A stretch of 64,000 bases of DNA from Elioraea tepida (GTDB lineage Bacteria > Pseudomonadota > Alphaproteobacteria > Acetobacterales > Acetobacteraceae): positions 2,123,001 through 2,187,000 of the forward strand of contig NZ_CP076448.1 in NCBI RefSeq assembly GCF_019203965.1, read 5' to 3'. Below are positions 29,924 through 41,395 of this stretch, piece after piece. Each line of letters starts with the position of its first letter. Within the stretch, counting starts at the first letter, position 1. The notes beneath the pieces are model-generated. The model searched no databases. It was not told the DNA's origin and worked only from the letters and a program-made list of their open reading frames with translations. The position numbers were made by a program, and so were the translations under genes.

Positions 29924-31597
29924 TCACGCCGCCGGCAGCCTGACCACGAAGCGCGCGCCCAAGACCCGACCGTCCGCGCCGCGCCTGTTCTCGGCGGTGA
30001 TCGTGCCGCGCAGCGCCTCGATGATCTGGCGCGAGATCGACAGCCCGAGCCCAGAGTGGCTGCCGAATTTCTCGCCGCGCGGCCGCTCCGAGTAGAAGCG
30101 CTCGAACACGTGCTCGAGACGCGCCTCCGGAATGCCGGGGCCCTCATCCTCGACCGCGATCTCAACGATGCCCCCCCCCTGCCGGCCGATCAGCCGGATG
30201 ATGCCGTTCGGCGGGCTGAAGCTCACGGCGTTGGCGATCAGGTTCCGCAGAACCTGCACGAGCCTGCCCTCGACCGCGCGCACGGTCAGCCCCTCTGAAG
30301 GCGCGTCGACCACGATCCGTGGTTCGCCCTCGCCGCGCGTCGCCTCGTGCAGCTCGGCGAGCGTGGCGAGGATCGGGCCGAGATCGACCGGCTCGGTCGG
30401 GGTGCGCGACAGCTCTGCATCCACCCGGCTCGCGTCGGAGATGTCGCTGATCAGCCGATCGAGGCGCTGCACATCCTCGGAGATGATGGACAGCAGTCGC
30501 TGCTGCCGTTCCGGGTCGTCGAGCCGGCGCAGAGTCTCGATCGCGCTGCGGATCGAGGTCAGCGGATTCTTGATCTCGTGCGCGACGTCCGCGGCGAAGC
30601 GCTCGATCGCGTCCATCCTCGCCCAGAGCGCGGTGGCGCTCTCGTCGAGCGCGTCGGCGAGCTCGCCGATCTCGTCGCGTCGGGCGACGAGGTCGCGCGG
30701 CACGCTGCGAGATCGGCCGCGGCCCTCGCGCATGCGCTCGGCGGCCCGGGCGAGGCGGCGCACCGGGCGGGCGATCGTCGCAGCGAGATAGACCGACATG
30801 CCGACCGTGACGACAAGGGCCAGAGCGACGGTTGCGAGGATCGTCATCCGCACCTGGAACAGGGCCGCGTCCACCTCGTGCGCCTCGCGCGTCAGCACGA
30901 TCGCGCCGACCGTGCGCCGGTTCCGGCTGACTGGCACGGCGACGGAGATGACGAGGCGCCCGTCGGCGGTGCGGCGGAGCACCGGCGGCGCGTCGCCCTC
31001 GGCGATCCTCGGGAAGGCGGTGGCGAGGTCGGGCATCCAGTCGGCGCCGTCGGGGATGGTCGGGTAGGCCGAGCCGCGCACGAGCAGGGCCACCGCAGCG
31101 TCATGCGCTTGTTTGGCGAGCCTGCCGAGCAGGCCGCGCGGCGGCTGCGGCGCCGGCAAGGGCTCGGTGACGACGGTGCCACCCGGGCCGGGAAGGACGC
31201 GGCTGTCGGCGATCAACACGCCGCCGGGGCCGAAGAGCCGCGCCTGCGCCTCCGGGGTTGGCTCGACGATACGACGCAACAGCGGCCGGGCGAGATCGGC
31301 GTTGATCGAGGGCGCCTCGGGGTTCTCGACCGTGGTGGCGCTCTCGCCGATCGCCCCGGCGTAGATCTGCGCCTGGATCCGAAGCCCCGATACGGCCGCA
31401 TCGACGAGACCCCGCTCGTAGTCGCCGAGATAGAGAAGCGCCGCCGCAAGCAGCGCCACCGGCAGGGCGTTGACGAGCAGGATGCGGCGCAAAAGCGGCG
31501 AGGCGAGACTGCGCGCGCCGTGCGTGCGCGACGGCCGCGACCGGCGCGTCGGCGGCGGCCTCGTCGCCTCGGCCGCCTGCAGCGCGGTATCCGGCAT
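29924..31597 (-). CDS. chvG: ChvG/ExoS-type sensor histidine kinase
   Basis: This inner-membrane kinase senses envelope stress or acid pH in related species (ChvG/ExoS) and phosphorylates ChvI. It has TM1 at about 38-57, a periplasmic domain of ~190 residues, TM2 at about 252-273, a HAMP linker, the phosphorylated His340 in FAADVAHEIKNPLTS, and the ATP-binding motifs NLIANAVSFSP, VEDEGPGIP and HSGLGLSISRQI. Length 557. It lies 24 bases after chvI on the same strand and upstream of hprK, the standard chvI-chvG-hprK order. Confidence 0.93.
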   Translation of the reverse strand: MPDTALQAAEATRPPPTRRSRPSRTHGARSLASPLLRRILLVNALPVALLAAALLYLGDYERGLVDAAVSGLRIQAQIYAGAIGESATTVENPEAPSINADLARPLLRRIVEPTPEAQARLFGPGGVLIADSRVLPGPGGTVVTEPLPAPQPPRGLLGRLAKQAHDAAVALLVRGSAYPTIPDGADWMPDLATAFPRIAEGDAPPVLRRTADGRLVISVAVPVSRNRRTVGAIVLTREAHEVDAALFQVRMTILATVALALVVTVGMSVYLAATIARPVRRLARAAERMREGRGRSRSVPRDLVARRDEIGELADALDESATALWARMDAIERFAADVAHEIKNPLTSIRSAIETLRRLDDPERQQRLLSIISEDVQRLDRLISDISDASRVDAELSRTPTEPVDLGPILATLAELHEATRGEGEPRIVVDAPSEGLTVRAVEGRLVQVLRNLIANAVSFSPPNGIIRLIGRQGGGIVEIAVEDEGPGIPEARLEHVFERFYSERPRGEKFGSHSGLGLSISRQIIEALRGTITAENRRGADGRVLGARFVVRLPAA

Positions 31598-31621
31598 GCC
31601 GCGCCGCGCCCGCGCCCGCCG

Positions 31622-32323
<702 letters not shown>

Positions 32324-32398
32324 GGAGACTCCTCCGCGGGGGCTGCCCGCCCCCTGCTCGGGGGAGAGTATGGCGGAACTCGCGGAGGGCGGGAACGC

Positions 32399-33163
32399 AT
32401 GGCTCTGGATGAGGAGGCAAGGGCGGCGCTCGCACGGTCGCGCGAGGCGGCGCCGTGGGAGGCGCGGCGTCTGATCCGCGCCGCGTCGGAGGCGGCGCTT
32501 GCGACGCGCGCGGGCGACCAGCCCTACGCGAGCCTCGTCACTCCGGCCACGGCCCCCGATCTCTCGCCGCTCTTGTGGCTCTCGGCGCTCTCGCCGCACA
32601 CACGCCACCTCGCCGAGGAGCCGCGCTGCGCTCTCCTGATCACAGGTCCGGCGCCAAGCCCGAACCCGCAGACCCGGCCGCGGGTGACGCTCACCGGCAT
32701 CGCCGCGAGGGTGCCGGAGGCAGAGCGCGCCGCGCTCAAGGCGCGCTGGCTCGCGCGGCACCCCTATGCGGCGCTCTATGCCGACCTGCCCGATTTCTCG
32801 CTCTGGCGCATGGAGATCACGGAGGCGCAGTTCGTCGGCGGCTTCGCCATGGCGCATCGGCTGGCTGCCTCGGCGCTTCGGCCGGACCCGGACGCCGTGC
32901 AACGAATCGCCGAGGCGGAGGCCGAGATCGTCGCGCATGTGAACCAGGACCACCCGGACGCCTGCGCGGCGATTGCCTGCGGCCTGTTGGGCGGAGCGGG
33001 GGAGGGCTGGCGTCTCGTCGCGGTCGACGTGGACGGGTGCGATTTCGCGCGCGGCGAGGAGGTGCGGCGCCTCGCCTTCGAGGCCCCTGTCGGCGACGCC
33101 GACGGCGTGCGGCGCGCCCTGATCCTCGCCGCCCGCGCCGGGCGCGAGGCGCTCGGGCGGTAG
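32399..33163 (+). CDS. HugZ-like FMN/heme-binding split-barrel protein with DUF2470 domain
   Basis: The 254-residue protein has an N-terminal pyridoxamine-phosphate-oxidase-like split barrel ([33 protein letters not shown], then [11 protein letters not shown]) and a C-terminal DUF2470 domain with [20 protein letters not shown]. This layout matches the HugZ/HutZ group, where some members bind or degrade heme and others bind flavin. The His-rich end used by HugZ for heme is not evident, so the cofactor is uncertain. The ATG at 32399 has GGAGGGCGGG upstream; the frame is open far upstream but only as antisense to chvG/chvI. Confidence 0.85.
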   Translation: MALDEEARAALARSREAAPWEARRLIRAASEAALATRAGDQPYASLVTPATAPDLSPLLWLSALSPHTRHLAEEPRCALLITGPAPSPNPQTRPRVTLTGIAARVPEAERAALKARWLARHPYAALYADLPDFSLWRMEITEAQFVGGFAMAHRLAASALRPDPDAVQRIAEAEAEIVAHVNQDHPDACAAIACGLLGGAGEGWRLVAVDVDGCDFARGEEVRRLAFEAPVGDADGVRRALILAARAGREALGR

Positions 33164-33292
33164 CGCGCGGGCGTCGCCGCTCCGGGGGTTGCGGGGGCGG
33201 CGGACCGGCGTCTAGGTTGATGCATCAGAAGCGGCGCGCAAGCGCGCGTCGGCGGAGCGGCGGCAACGCCGTCCGGGAGGGGGAGGAAGCGC

Positions 33293-34930
33293 GTGAAGCT
33301 GGGCGAAGCGATCGCCGAGATCATGAAGCGCGAGGGCATCGAGGTGCTCCTCGGCTACCCGGTGAATCACCTGATCGAATTCGCCGCCGCGATCGACATC
33401 CGCCCGATCATGGTGCGGCAGGAGCGGATCGGCCTGCACATGGCGGATGCGATCTCGCGCGTCACCTCGGGGCGGAAGATCGGCGCCTTCTGCATGCAGC
33501 ACGGGCCGGGCGCGGAGAACGCCTATGGCGGCGTGGCGCAGTGCTTCGGCGAGAGCGTGCCGGTGCTCGTCCTGCCGATGGGCTATCCGCGCCGGCTCGC
33601 CCACGTTGCGCCGAACTTCAACGCCGCGATCCAGATGCGCGGCGTGACCAAATCCGCCGAGCCGATCGTTCTCGCCTCCGAAGTCTCGGCCGTGATGCGG
33701 CGCGCGTTTTCGCGCCTGCGCAACGGCCGCGGCGGCCCCTGCCTCGTCGAGATCCCCTCCGACATGTGGCACGAGGAGGTCGGGCCGCTCGACTACACAC
33801 CCGTGGCGTCGACGCGCTGGGGGCCCGATCCCGGCGACGTGGAGCGCGCCGCCGCCCTTCTTGCGGCAGCGAAACGCCCGGTGATCTACGCCGGCACGGG
33901 CGTGCACTGGGCGCAGGCCTGGCCGCAGCTTCGGGCTCTCGCCGAGCTTCTCGCCGCGCCGGTCACCACGAGCCTCGGCGGCAAGAGCGCCTTCCCCGAG
34001 ACGCACCCGCTCGCGCTCGGTGCGGCCGGCCTCGCTGTTCCGGCGACGGTGCCGCATTTCCTCTCCCGCGCCGACGTCATCCTCGGCATCGGTTGCTCGT
34101 TCACCGAGAGCAACTTCGCGGTGAAGATGCCGCGCGGCCCGAGGATCATTCACGCGACCCTCGACCCCGACCATTTGAGCAAGGACGTTCCGATCGAGCT
34201 CGGTCTCGTTGGCGATGCGGCGCTCACACTCGATGCGCTGCTTGCCGCGCTCGCGGACCGGCTAGAGGGCCCGCGTGACGCCGCTCCCGTGGCAGCAGAG
34301 ATCGCCGCGGTGCGCGAGGCCTGGCTCGCCGAGTGGGCGGAGAAGCGCGACAGCGACGCAAGCCCGCTCTCGCCCTACCGTGTGCTGCGCGATCTCTGGC
34401 GCACCGTCGACCCCGCCAACACCATCATCACCCATGACGCGGGCAGCCCGCGCGACCAGCTCTCGCCCTTCTGGGTGTCGCCCACCCCGCTCTCCTATCT
34501 CGGCTGGGGCAAGACGACGCAGCTCGGCTACGGGCTCGGGCTCGCGATGGGCGCCAAACTCGCCGCTCCCGAGAAACTCTGCATCAATGTGTGGGGCGAC
34601 GCGGCGATCGGCTTCACGGGGATGGACTTCGAGACGGCGGTGCGCGAACGGATCCCGATCCTGTCGGTGCTGCTCAACAACTTCTCCATGGCGATCGAGC
34701 TCAAGGTGATGCCGATCTCCACCGAGAAGTATCGGTCGACCGACATCAGCGGCGACTATGCCGCGATGGCGCGCGCCTTCGGCGGCCATGGCGAGCGTGT
34801 CGAGCGGGCGGCCGACATCGTGCCGGCGCTCAAGCGCGCGATCGCCGCCACACGCGAGGGAACGCCAGCTCTCGTCGAGTTCATCACCGCCAAGGAGACG
34901 GCGGTGTCGCGCATCCCGATGCCGGCCTGA
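33293..34930 (+). CDS. Thiamine-diphosphate-dependent enzyme of the acetolactate synthase superfamily, substrate unknown
   Basis: A 545-residue three-domain ThDP enzyme. The PYR domain has the activating Glu44 (RQERIGLHMADAIS) and FCMQHGPGAENAYGG. The central domain holds RPVIYAGTGVHW. The PP domain has the ThDP/Mg site WGDAAIGFTGMDFETAV followed by LLNNF (GD at about 435, NN at about 462). It is not IlvB, Gcl, oxalyl-CoA decarboxylase or benzoylformate decarboxylase by any motif I can recognise; a decarboxylase, lyase or carboligase are all possible. The start is GTG 33293 with GGGAGGGGGAGG upstream. It heads a run with an ABC sugar importer beginning 43 bases later, so it probably acts on the imported compound or its product. 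Confidence 0.85.
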   Translation: MKLGEAIAEIMKREGIEVLLGYPVNHLIEFAAAIDIRPIMVRQERIGLHMADAISRVTSGRKIGAFCMQHGPGAENAYGGVAQCFGESVPVLVLPMGYPRRLAHVAPNFNAAIQMRGVTKSAEPIVLASEVSAVMRRAFSRLRNGRGGPCLVEIPSDMWHEEVGPLDYTPVASTRWGPDPGDVERAAALLAAAKRPVIYAGTGVHWAQAWPQLRALAELLAAPVTTSLGGKSAFPETHPLALGAAGLAVPATVPHFLSRADVILGIGCSFTESNFAVKMPRGPRIIHATLDPDHLSKDVPIELGLVGDAALTLDALLAALADRLEGPRDAAPVAAEIAAVREAWLAEWAEKRDSDASPLSPYRVLRDLWRTVDPANTIITHDAGSPRDQLSPFWVSPTPLSYLGWGKTTQLGYGLGLAMGAKLAAPEKLCINVWGDAAIGFTGMDFETAVRERIPILSVLLNNFSMAIELKVMPISTEKYRSTDISGDYAAMARAFGGHGERVERAADIVPALKRAIAATREGTPALVEFITAKETAVSRIPMPA

Positions 34931-34973
34931 CCGTGACCAGGGACGCGGCCGGGACGCCAGGAGGGGGAGAGGG

Positions 34974-36026
<1,053 letters not shown>

Positions 36027-36061
36027 CTCGGCGATAACACATAAAGGAGGAGGAGACAGTC

Positions 36062-37402
36062 ATGGCCAATATCATCACCACGCGGCGCGGAACGCTGATG
36101 CTCGGCGCCTCGGCTGCGGCCGCGGTCGCTCTCGGCGCCGCGCCGACTTCGGCGCAGATCCAGCGCGCCAATGTCACCCCGCCGTCATGGCCGATCGAGC
36201 GCGGCGCGAGCCTGCGCATGATCCGCCCCGTCCGCTTCGTCCAACCCGACGAGGAGGTGTTCCGCGCCAACTGCGCCCGCTTCACGCAGCAGACGGGTGT
36301 GGAGGTTCGGGTCGATTTCGTCGGCTGGGAGGACATCACCCAGCAGACGGCGGTGACGGCGAACACCGGCGCCGGCCCAGACATCATCATCGGCTTCAAC
36401 GAGGCGCCGCACATCTACGTCGACAAGCTGGTCGAGCTCACCGATGTCGCGGAATATCTCGGCGCGCGCTACGGCGGGTGGCTGCCGATGGCGCGTCGCT
36501 ACGGCACCCGCCACAACACCAACACCTGGATCGGCGTGCCCTTCGGCGCCTCGGGCGGCCCGCTCGTGTGGCGCAAATCAGCCGTCAACGAGGCGGGCTA
36601 CACGACACCACCCGATGATCACGCAGGCTTCCTCGACCTCTGCCGCAAGCTCCGCGCGCTGAACAAGCCGCCCGGCTTCGCGCTCGGCAACGCCGTCGGC
36701 GACGGCAATGGCTTCGCGAACTGGCTCGTGTGGTCGCACAACGGATACCTGGTCGACCCCGACGGGCGGGTGGCGATCAACAGCCCCGAGACGATCGCCG
36801 CGCTCGAATACCTCAAGGAGCTCTATCCGACCTTCATTCCCGGAACGCTCGCCTGGACCGACATCTCCAACAACCGCGCCTATGCGGCGCAGGAGCTGTG
36901 GCTCACCTCGAACGGCGTCTCGCTCTATTTCGCGCTGAAGAACGACCCGGCGACGGCGGCGATCGCCGAGGACACGCAGCATACGCTCATGCCGAAGGGC
37001 AAGGCTGCCACCTCGCCGATGGCGGGGCTCACGCTCAACGCCATGCTGTTCCGCCACAGCCGGTTCCCCAACGCCGCCAAGGCGCTGATCGCCTTCCTGA
37101 TGGAGGCGGAGCAGTACGACCCGTGGCTTCAGGCGAACCTCGGCTACTGGTCGCAGCCGCTCGCCAATTACGCCGAGAGCGCGGTATGGAAGGGCGACCC
37201 GAAGGTGGCGATCTTCCGCGACGTCATGAAGTCGGACTACTGGATCGGCTACAAGGGGCCGATCAGCCAGGCCTCGGCGGCGGCGAACGCCGAATACATT
37301 ATGGTTCAGATGTGCGCCTCGGTCGCCTCCGGGCAGGCGACGCCGCAGCAGGCGGTACGCGAGGCGGAGCGGCGGGCGCAGCGCCACTTCCGCAGGACCT
37401 GA
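36062..37402 (+). CDS. ABC sugar-type substrate-binding protein
   Basis: A periplasmic binding protein of the CUT1 (SBP_1, UgpB/MalE-like) type, 446 residues. The N-terminus MANIITTRRGTLMLGASAAAA has twin Arg and a hydrophobic core, so export may be by Tat; cleavage is likely near TSAQIQ. The mature part shows family features such as GVPFGASGGPLVWRKS and the C-terminal MQMCAS-like helix. AAAGGAGGAGGAGA before ATG 36062 is the strongest ribosome-binding site in the run, consistent with a need for excess binding protein. A strong hairpin follows. The ligand is unknown; a sugar, polyol or sugar acid is expected from the family. Confidence 0.9.
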   Translation: MANIITTRRGTLMLGASAAAAVALGAAPTSAQIQRANVTPPSWPIERGASLRMIRPVRFVQPDEEVFRANCARFTQQTGVEVRVDFVGWEDITQQTAVTANTGAGPDIIIGFNEAPHIYVDKLVELTDVAEYLGARYGGWLPMARRYGTRHNTNTWIGVPFGASGGPLVWRKSAVNEAGYTTPPDDHAGFLDLCRKLRALNKPPGFALGNAVGDGNGFANWLVWSHNGYLVDPDGRVAINSPETIAALEYLKELYPTFIPGTLAWTDISNNRAYAAQELWLTSNGVSLYFALKNDPATAAIAEDTQHTLMPKGKAATSPMAGLTLNAMLFRHSRFPNAAKALIAFLMEAEQYDPWLQANLGYWSQPLANYAESAVWKGDPKVAIFRDVMKSDYWIGYKGPISQASAAANAEYIMVQMCASVASGQATPQQAVREAERRAQRHFRRT

Positions 37403-37414
37403 CCTCGAACGGCA

Positions 37415-37445
37415 CGGCGGCGCCCGCGGAACGGGGGCGCCGCCG
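37415..37445 (+). other. Hairpin between binding-protein and permease genes
   Basis: A perfect 11-bp stem CGGCGGCGCCC (37415-37425) / GGGCGCCGCCG (37435-37445) with a 9-base loop lies 12 bases after the binding-protein stop and 39 before the permease start. No T-run follows. Hairpins here in other import operons protect the upstream message or cause partial termination, so that binding protein exceeds permease. Confidence 0.75.
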
Positions 37446-37484
37446 ACGCTTTGCGAATGCGGCGTGACGGCAGGACCCTGAGGC

Positions 37485-38462
37485 ATGGAGACATCGACAA
37501 CGGCCCCGCTCGCCACCGCTCCTCAGCGCTGGACGCCGGTGCGACGGGAGCAGACCTGGCTCGGCTGGCTGCTCGACTTCAAGCCGTTCCTGATCGTGAT
37601 GTGCCTCCTGCCGGCGGTCGGGCTGCTTTCGGTGTTCCTGACCTATCCGCTTGGCTTGGGCGTCTGGCTCGCCTTCACGGATGCGACGATCGGCCGCCGC
37701 GGCGTCTGGATCGGGCTCGAGAATTTCGAATACCTGTTCGAGGACCCGATCTTCTGGAACGCCGTATTCTACTCGGTGTTCTACACGGGGGTGGCGACGG
37801 TGGGGAAGTTCGCGCTCGGGCTCTGGCTCGCGCTGCTCCTCAACCAGCACATGCCGTTCAAGAGCTTCATCCGGGCGATCATCCTCGTGCCCTGGATCGT
37901 GCCGACGGTGCTGTCCGCGATCGCCTTCTGGTGGATCTATGACCCGCAGTTCTCGATCATCTCCTACGTGTTCGTGGACGTGCTGGGGTGGCGCGACACC
38001 AACATCGACTTCATCTCCACCGCGTGGCCGGCACGGTGGTCACTGATCGCGGCGAACATCTGGCGCGGCATCCCGTTCGTTGCGATCTCGCTGCTTGCGG
38101 GCCTGCAGACCATCCCGCCCTCGCTCTACGAGGCGGCGATGCTGGATGGAGCGACCGCCTGGCAGCGGTTCCGGTACATCACCGTGCCGATGATCATGCC
38201 GATCCTTGCGATCGTGATGACCTTCTCGATCATCTTCACGTTCACCGACTTCCAGCTCGTCTACGCCATCACCCGCGGCGGGCCGGTGAACTCGACGCAT
38301 CTGCTCGCGACTCTCGCCTTCCAGCGCGGCATCCCCGCGGGCCAGCTTGGCGAAGGCGCGGCGATCGCGGTCAGCATGATTCCGTTCCTCGTGTTCGCCA
38401 CGCTGTTCAGCTACTTCGCGCTCGCGCGGCGCAAGTGGCAGCAGGGAGAGGCCAATGACTGA
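37485..38462 (+). CDS. ABC sugar-type permease, MalF-like
   Basis: An integral membrane subunit of 325 residues with six or so hydrophobic segments (the first at about 35-58). The cytoplasmic EAA loop that docks on the ATPase is YEAAMLDGATAWQRFRYITVP. It pairs with the next permease, which overlaps it by 8 bases (ATGACTGA), so the two subunits are coupled for 1:1 synthesis. Confidence 0.93.
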   Translation: METSTTAPLATAPQRWTPVRREQTWLGWLLDFKPFLIVMCLLPAVGLLSVFLTYPLGLGVWLAFTDATIGRRGVWIGLENFEYLFEDPIFWNAVFYSVFYTGVATVGKFALGLWLALLLNQHMPFKSFIRAIILVPWIVPTVLSAIAFWWIYDPQFSIISYVFVDVLGWRDTNIDFISTAWPARWSLIAANIWRGIPFVAISLLAGLQTIPPSLYEAAMLDGATAWQRFRYITVPMIMPILAIVMTFSIIFTFTDFQLVYAITRGGPVNSTHLLATLAFQRGIPAGQLGEGAAIAVSMIPFLVFATLFSYFALARRKWQQGEAND

Positions 38463-39363
38463 GCGGGCCCTCGCCGCCGAAGGCGCGCCGCCGCGGCCCG
38501 AGCAGGGCGCGCCGGAGCGGATGTCGTGGGAGAGCCGCCAGAGGCGGTTCATCACCCTCTACCTACCGCTCTCGTGCTTCATCTTCATCCTGCTCTTCCC
38601 CTTCTACTGGATGACCGTCACTGCGTTCAAACCGAACGCCGAGCTGATGGACTTCAAGAACCACAACCCGTTCTGGATCTCCTCGCCGACGCTCGACCAC
38701 GTCTATCACCTCCTGTTCAACACGGCCTACCCGTCCTGGTTCGTCACCACCATGGGGGTCGCGGTCGGTTCGACGTTCCTGTCGCTGTTCGCCTCCACGC
38801 TCGCGGCCTATGCGATCCAGCGCTTGCGGTTCAAGGGCAGCCACTATGTCGGGCTTGCCATCTACCTCGCCTATCTCGTTCCGCCCTCGATCCTCTTCAT
38901 TCCGCTCGCGACGATGGTGGTGCAGCTCGGCCTATTCGACACGCCCTTCGCGCTGATCCTCGTCTATCCCACCTTCCTCGTGCCGTTCTGCACCTGGCTT
39001 CTGATCGGCTACTTCAAGTCGATCCCGTTCGAGCTCGAGGAATGCGCGCTGATCGACGGCGCCACACGGCTGCAGATCTTCAGGCGGATCACCCTGCCGC
39101 TCGCCGTTCCGGGCTTGATCAGCGCCGGCATCTTCTCGTTCACCTTGTCGTGGAACGAGTTCATCTACGCGCTTGCCTTCATCCAGTCCTCGGAGAAGAA
39201 GACCGTTCCGGTCGCGATCCTGACCGAGCTCGTCACGGGCGACGTCTACCAATGGGGTGCGCTGATGGCCGGCGCCCTGCTCGGCTCGCTTCCCGTCGCG
39301 CTCGTCTACTCCTTCTTCGTCGACTACTACGTCGCCTCGCTGACGGGAGCGGTGAAGGAGTAG
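38455..39363 (+). CDS. ABC sugar-type permease, MalG-like
   Basis: The second membrane subunit, 302 residues. Hydrophobic segments include LSCFIFILLFPFYW near residue 40 and MGVAVGSTFLSLFASTLAAY near 100. The EAA loop is LEECALIDGATRLQIFRRIT, and the tail ends FFVDYYVASLTGAVKE as in MalG/UgpE relatives. Translationally coupled to the preceding permease. A hydroxyacid dehydrogenase gene follows after 44 bases on the same strand. Confidence 0.93.
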   Translation: MTERALAAEGAPPRPEQGAPERMSWESRQRRFITLYLPLSCFIFILLFPFYWMTVTAFKPNAELMDFKNHNPFWISSPTLDHVYHLLFNTAYPSWFVTTMGVAVGSTFLSLFASTLAAYAIQRLRFKGSHYVGLAIYLAYLVPPSILFIPLATMVVQLGLFDTPFALILVYPTFLVPFCTWLLIGYFKSIPFELEECALIDGATRLQIFRRITLPLAVPGLISAGIFSFTLSWNEFIYALAFIQSSEKKTVPVAILTELVTGDVYQWGALMAGALLGSLPVALVYSFFVDYYVASLTGAVKE

Positions 39364-39407
39364 GCGCGGCTGGGGCGGCAGGGCCGCCCCGCAGCTTTCC
39401 ACACCTC

Positions 39408-40466
39408 ATGGAGATCGACCACGTGGCACGGTTCACCATCCTCACCCCTGCCGGCGCCTCCTTCACCACCTCGGGCGGCGGCTATGCCTACGAGATGGAG
39501 GCGCTCGAGGGACTCGATGCCGAGATCGTCGAGTGCCCGCCAACCGAGGAGGGCTTCATCGCCGCGGCCCCTTCGGCCGACGCCGTCTACGCGAAGGGGA
39601 TGAAGTTCACCAAGCGCATGATCGATGCGTTGACGAAATGCAAGATCATCGCCCTCGGTACCGTCGGCGTCGACTATGTCGATGTCGCGGCCGCCACGGC
39701 GAAGGGAATCCCCGTTACCAACTGCCCCGACACCTTCATCGAGGAGGTGGCCGACCATGCGATGATGCTCCTGCTCGCGACGCATCGGCGCGCGATCGAG
39801 CAGGACCGGATGGTGCGTGAGGGGCGGTGGAGCGAGGGGCGGCCGCAGCTGCTCTCCGTGCCGCGGCTGATGGGGCTGACGCTCGGCTTCATCGGCTTCG
39901 GCCGCGTGGCACGCGCGGTGGCGAAGCGTGCCGCGCCCTTCGGGTTGCAGATGATCGCCTACGACCCGTTCGTCGAGGAGCTCACCCTCTCCGATCTCGG
40001 GGTCAGGCCAGGCGCGCTCAGCGAGGTGCTCGCGCAGTCGGATTTCGTCTCGATGCATCTGCCCGACACGCCGCTGACGCGCGGCTTCCTCAAGGAGAAG
40101 CACTTCCGGCAGATGAAGCCCACGGCGATCTTCATCAATACCGGCCGCGGGCCGACGGTGGACGAGGCGGCGCTGATCCGCGCTCTCGAGGAGAAGTGGA
40201 TCGCTGGTGCGGGCCTTGACGTGTTCGAGGTCGAACCGCCGAAGCCCGATAACCCGCTCCTTGCGATGCCGCATGTCATCCTCTCGCCGCACAACGCCTC
40301 CGCCTCGTCGCGCTTCGACCCGGCCCGCAAGCGCCGCGTGGGGCAGGAGCTCGCGCTCGTGCTCTCCGGGCGCTGGCCGATGAGCTGCGTCAACCCCACC
40401 GTGCTGCCGGGTTCGGGGCTCCAGCGCTGGCAGCCCTATGCGATGACGCGCGGCCCGAACAGCTGA
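39408..40466 (+). CDS. D-isomer-specific 2-hydroxyacid dehydrogenase (CtBP-like)
   Basis: An NAD(P)-dependent dehydrogenase that interconverts 2-hydroxy and 2-keto acids. The NAD domain has LGFIGFGRVARAVAKRA; the catalytic Arg is in INTGRGPTVDE, Glu in DVFEVEPP and His in SPHNASASS. VGVDYVDVAAATAKGIPVTN is typical. From ATG 39408 it is 352 residues, but GTG 39423 (VARFTILTPAG), with GGAG upstream, is an equally good or better start. By position it would act with the ABC importer, the ThDP enzyme and glyoxylate carboligase, perhaps on glyoxylate, hydroxypyruvate or tartronate semialdehyde; that substrate is inference. Confidence 0.88.
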   Translation: MEIDHVARFTILTPAGASFTTSGGGYAYEMEALEGLDAEIVECPPTEEGFIAAAPSADAVYAKGMKFTKRMIDALTKCKIIALGTVGVDYVDVAAATAKGIPVTNCPDTFIEEVADHAMMLLLATHRRAIEQDRMVREGRWSEGRPQLLSVPRLMGLTLGFIGFGRVARAVAKRAAPFGLQMIAYDPFVEELTLSDLGVRPGALSEVLAQSDFVSMHLPDTPLTRGFLKEKHFRQMKPTAIFINTGRGPTVDEAALIRALEEKWIAGAGLDVFEVEPPKPDNPLLAMPHVILSPHNASASSRFDPARKRRVGQELALVLSGRWPMSCVNPTVLPGSGLQRWQPYAMTRGPNS

Positions 40467-40476
40467 GCCGCCGCCC

Positions 40477-40491
40477 TTCCGCATCGCGGAA
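40477..40491. promoter_or_regulatory. Candidate IclR-type operator in front of iclR
   Basis: TTCCGCATCGCGGAA is a perfect 6-bp palindrome (TTCCGC/GCGGAA) around ATC, 65 bases before the iclR start and just after the dehydrogenase stop. A near-identical copy sits in front of gcl (41396-41410). Palindromes with TTCC and GGAA ends are typical of IclR-family operators. As RNA it could also fold as a small hairpin, but the second copy in a promoter favours protein binding. Confidence 0.65.
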
Positions 40492-40555
40492 CAGGCTTCC
40501 GTTCCCGCGTCCCGGCCGCTAGGGTCCGCGCTCTCTTGGCGAGGGGAGCGTGGGC

Positions 40556-41371
40556 ATGGCAGGGATGGTGCGGCGTTCGGTGCGTCGGGCGAAGACGCCG
40601 CGCGACCCTTCGCAGGTTCAGTCCCTCGCCCGTGCGCTCGCCCTCCTCGAGGCGCTTGCCGACAGCGCGGAGGGGTTGAGCCTCGGTGACCTCGCGCAGA
40701 CGGTCGGCCTCGCGCCATCCACCGCGCACCGGCTTCTGACCACGCTTCAGAACCGCCGGTTCGTGCGGTTCGTCGCGGCCGAGGGCGTGTGGCAGGTCGG
40801 CGTGCAGGCCTTCACCGTCGGCCAGGCCTTCCGGCGTGCGCGTGACCTGCTCGCTCTCGCCCGCCCCGCGATGCGTCGGCTGATGGAGGAGACCGGCGAG
40901 ACGGCGAACCTCTACATCGAGGAGGGCGGCGAGGCGGTGTGCATGGGCCAGGTCGAGTCGCGGCAGATGATGCGCGCGATCGCCCGCCCCGGCGGGCGGG
41001 TGAAGATGCACTGCTCCGGTGTCGGCAAGGCCATGCTCGCGCGGCTTCCGGAGGCGGAGGTGACCCGGATCCTTCAGATGCACGGCCTGCCGCGGATGAC
41101 ACCCCGGACCCTCGACACGCCACGGAAGCTGCGCGACGACCTCGAGGCGACCCGTCGGCGTGGCTTTGCGATCGACGACGAGGAGCACGCGGTTGGCCTG
41201 CGCTGTGTGGCCGCCGCGATCCTTGACGAGGACGGGCGGCCGCTCGCGGCGCTGTCCCTCTCCGGCCCGGTCGCCCGGATCGACGATGCCGCCCTCGCCC
41301 GTGCGGGGAGCCTCGTCGCCGCCGCGGCGGCGGCGCTGACAGCGCAGGTCGGGGGGCGCTTAAAGGACTGA
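40556..41371 (+). CDS. IclR-family transcriptional regulator
   Basis: The 271-residue regulator has an N-terminal winged helix-turn-helix (ALALLEALADSAEGLSLGDL, then VGLAPSTAHRLLTTLQ; about residues 23-65) and a C-terminal IclR effector domain (PAMRRLMEETGETANLYI, MHCSGVGKAMLARLPE, RGFAIDDEEHAVGLRCVAA). GAGGGGAG suits ATG 40556; a GTG at 40550 is too close to it. The gene lies between the dehydrogenase and gcl, with a matching palindrome before itself and before gcl. Autoregulation and control of gcl are strongly suggested; the effector is unknown, glyoxylate being plausible by analogy to AllR. Confidence 0.93.
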   Translation: MAGMVRRSVRRAKTPRDPSQVQSLARALALLEALADSAEGLSLGDLAQTVGLAPSTAHRLLTTLQNRRFVRFVAAEGVWQVGVQAFTVGQAFRRARDLLALARPAMRRLMEETGETANLYIEEGGEAVCMGQVESRQMMRAIARPGGRVKMHCSGVGKAMLARLPEAEVTRILQMHGLPRMTPRTLDTPRKLRDDLEATRRRGFAIDDEEHAVGLRCVAAAILDEDGRPLAALSLSGPVARIDDAALARAGSLVAAAAAALTAQVGGRLKD

Positions 41372-41395
41372 AATTAAAGTCGATTCCTGTCCCAT

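Noticed and set aside
38526-39407. Long extension of the 2-hydroxyacid dehydrogenase into the permease gene
   Set aside because: The permease frame is real (EAA loop, membrane segments); the dehydrogenase fold begins near 39423.
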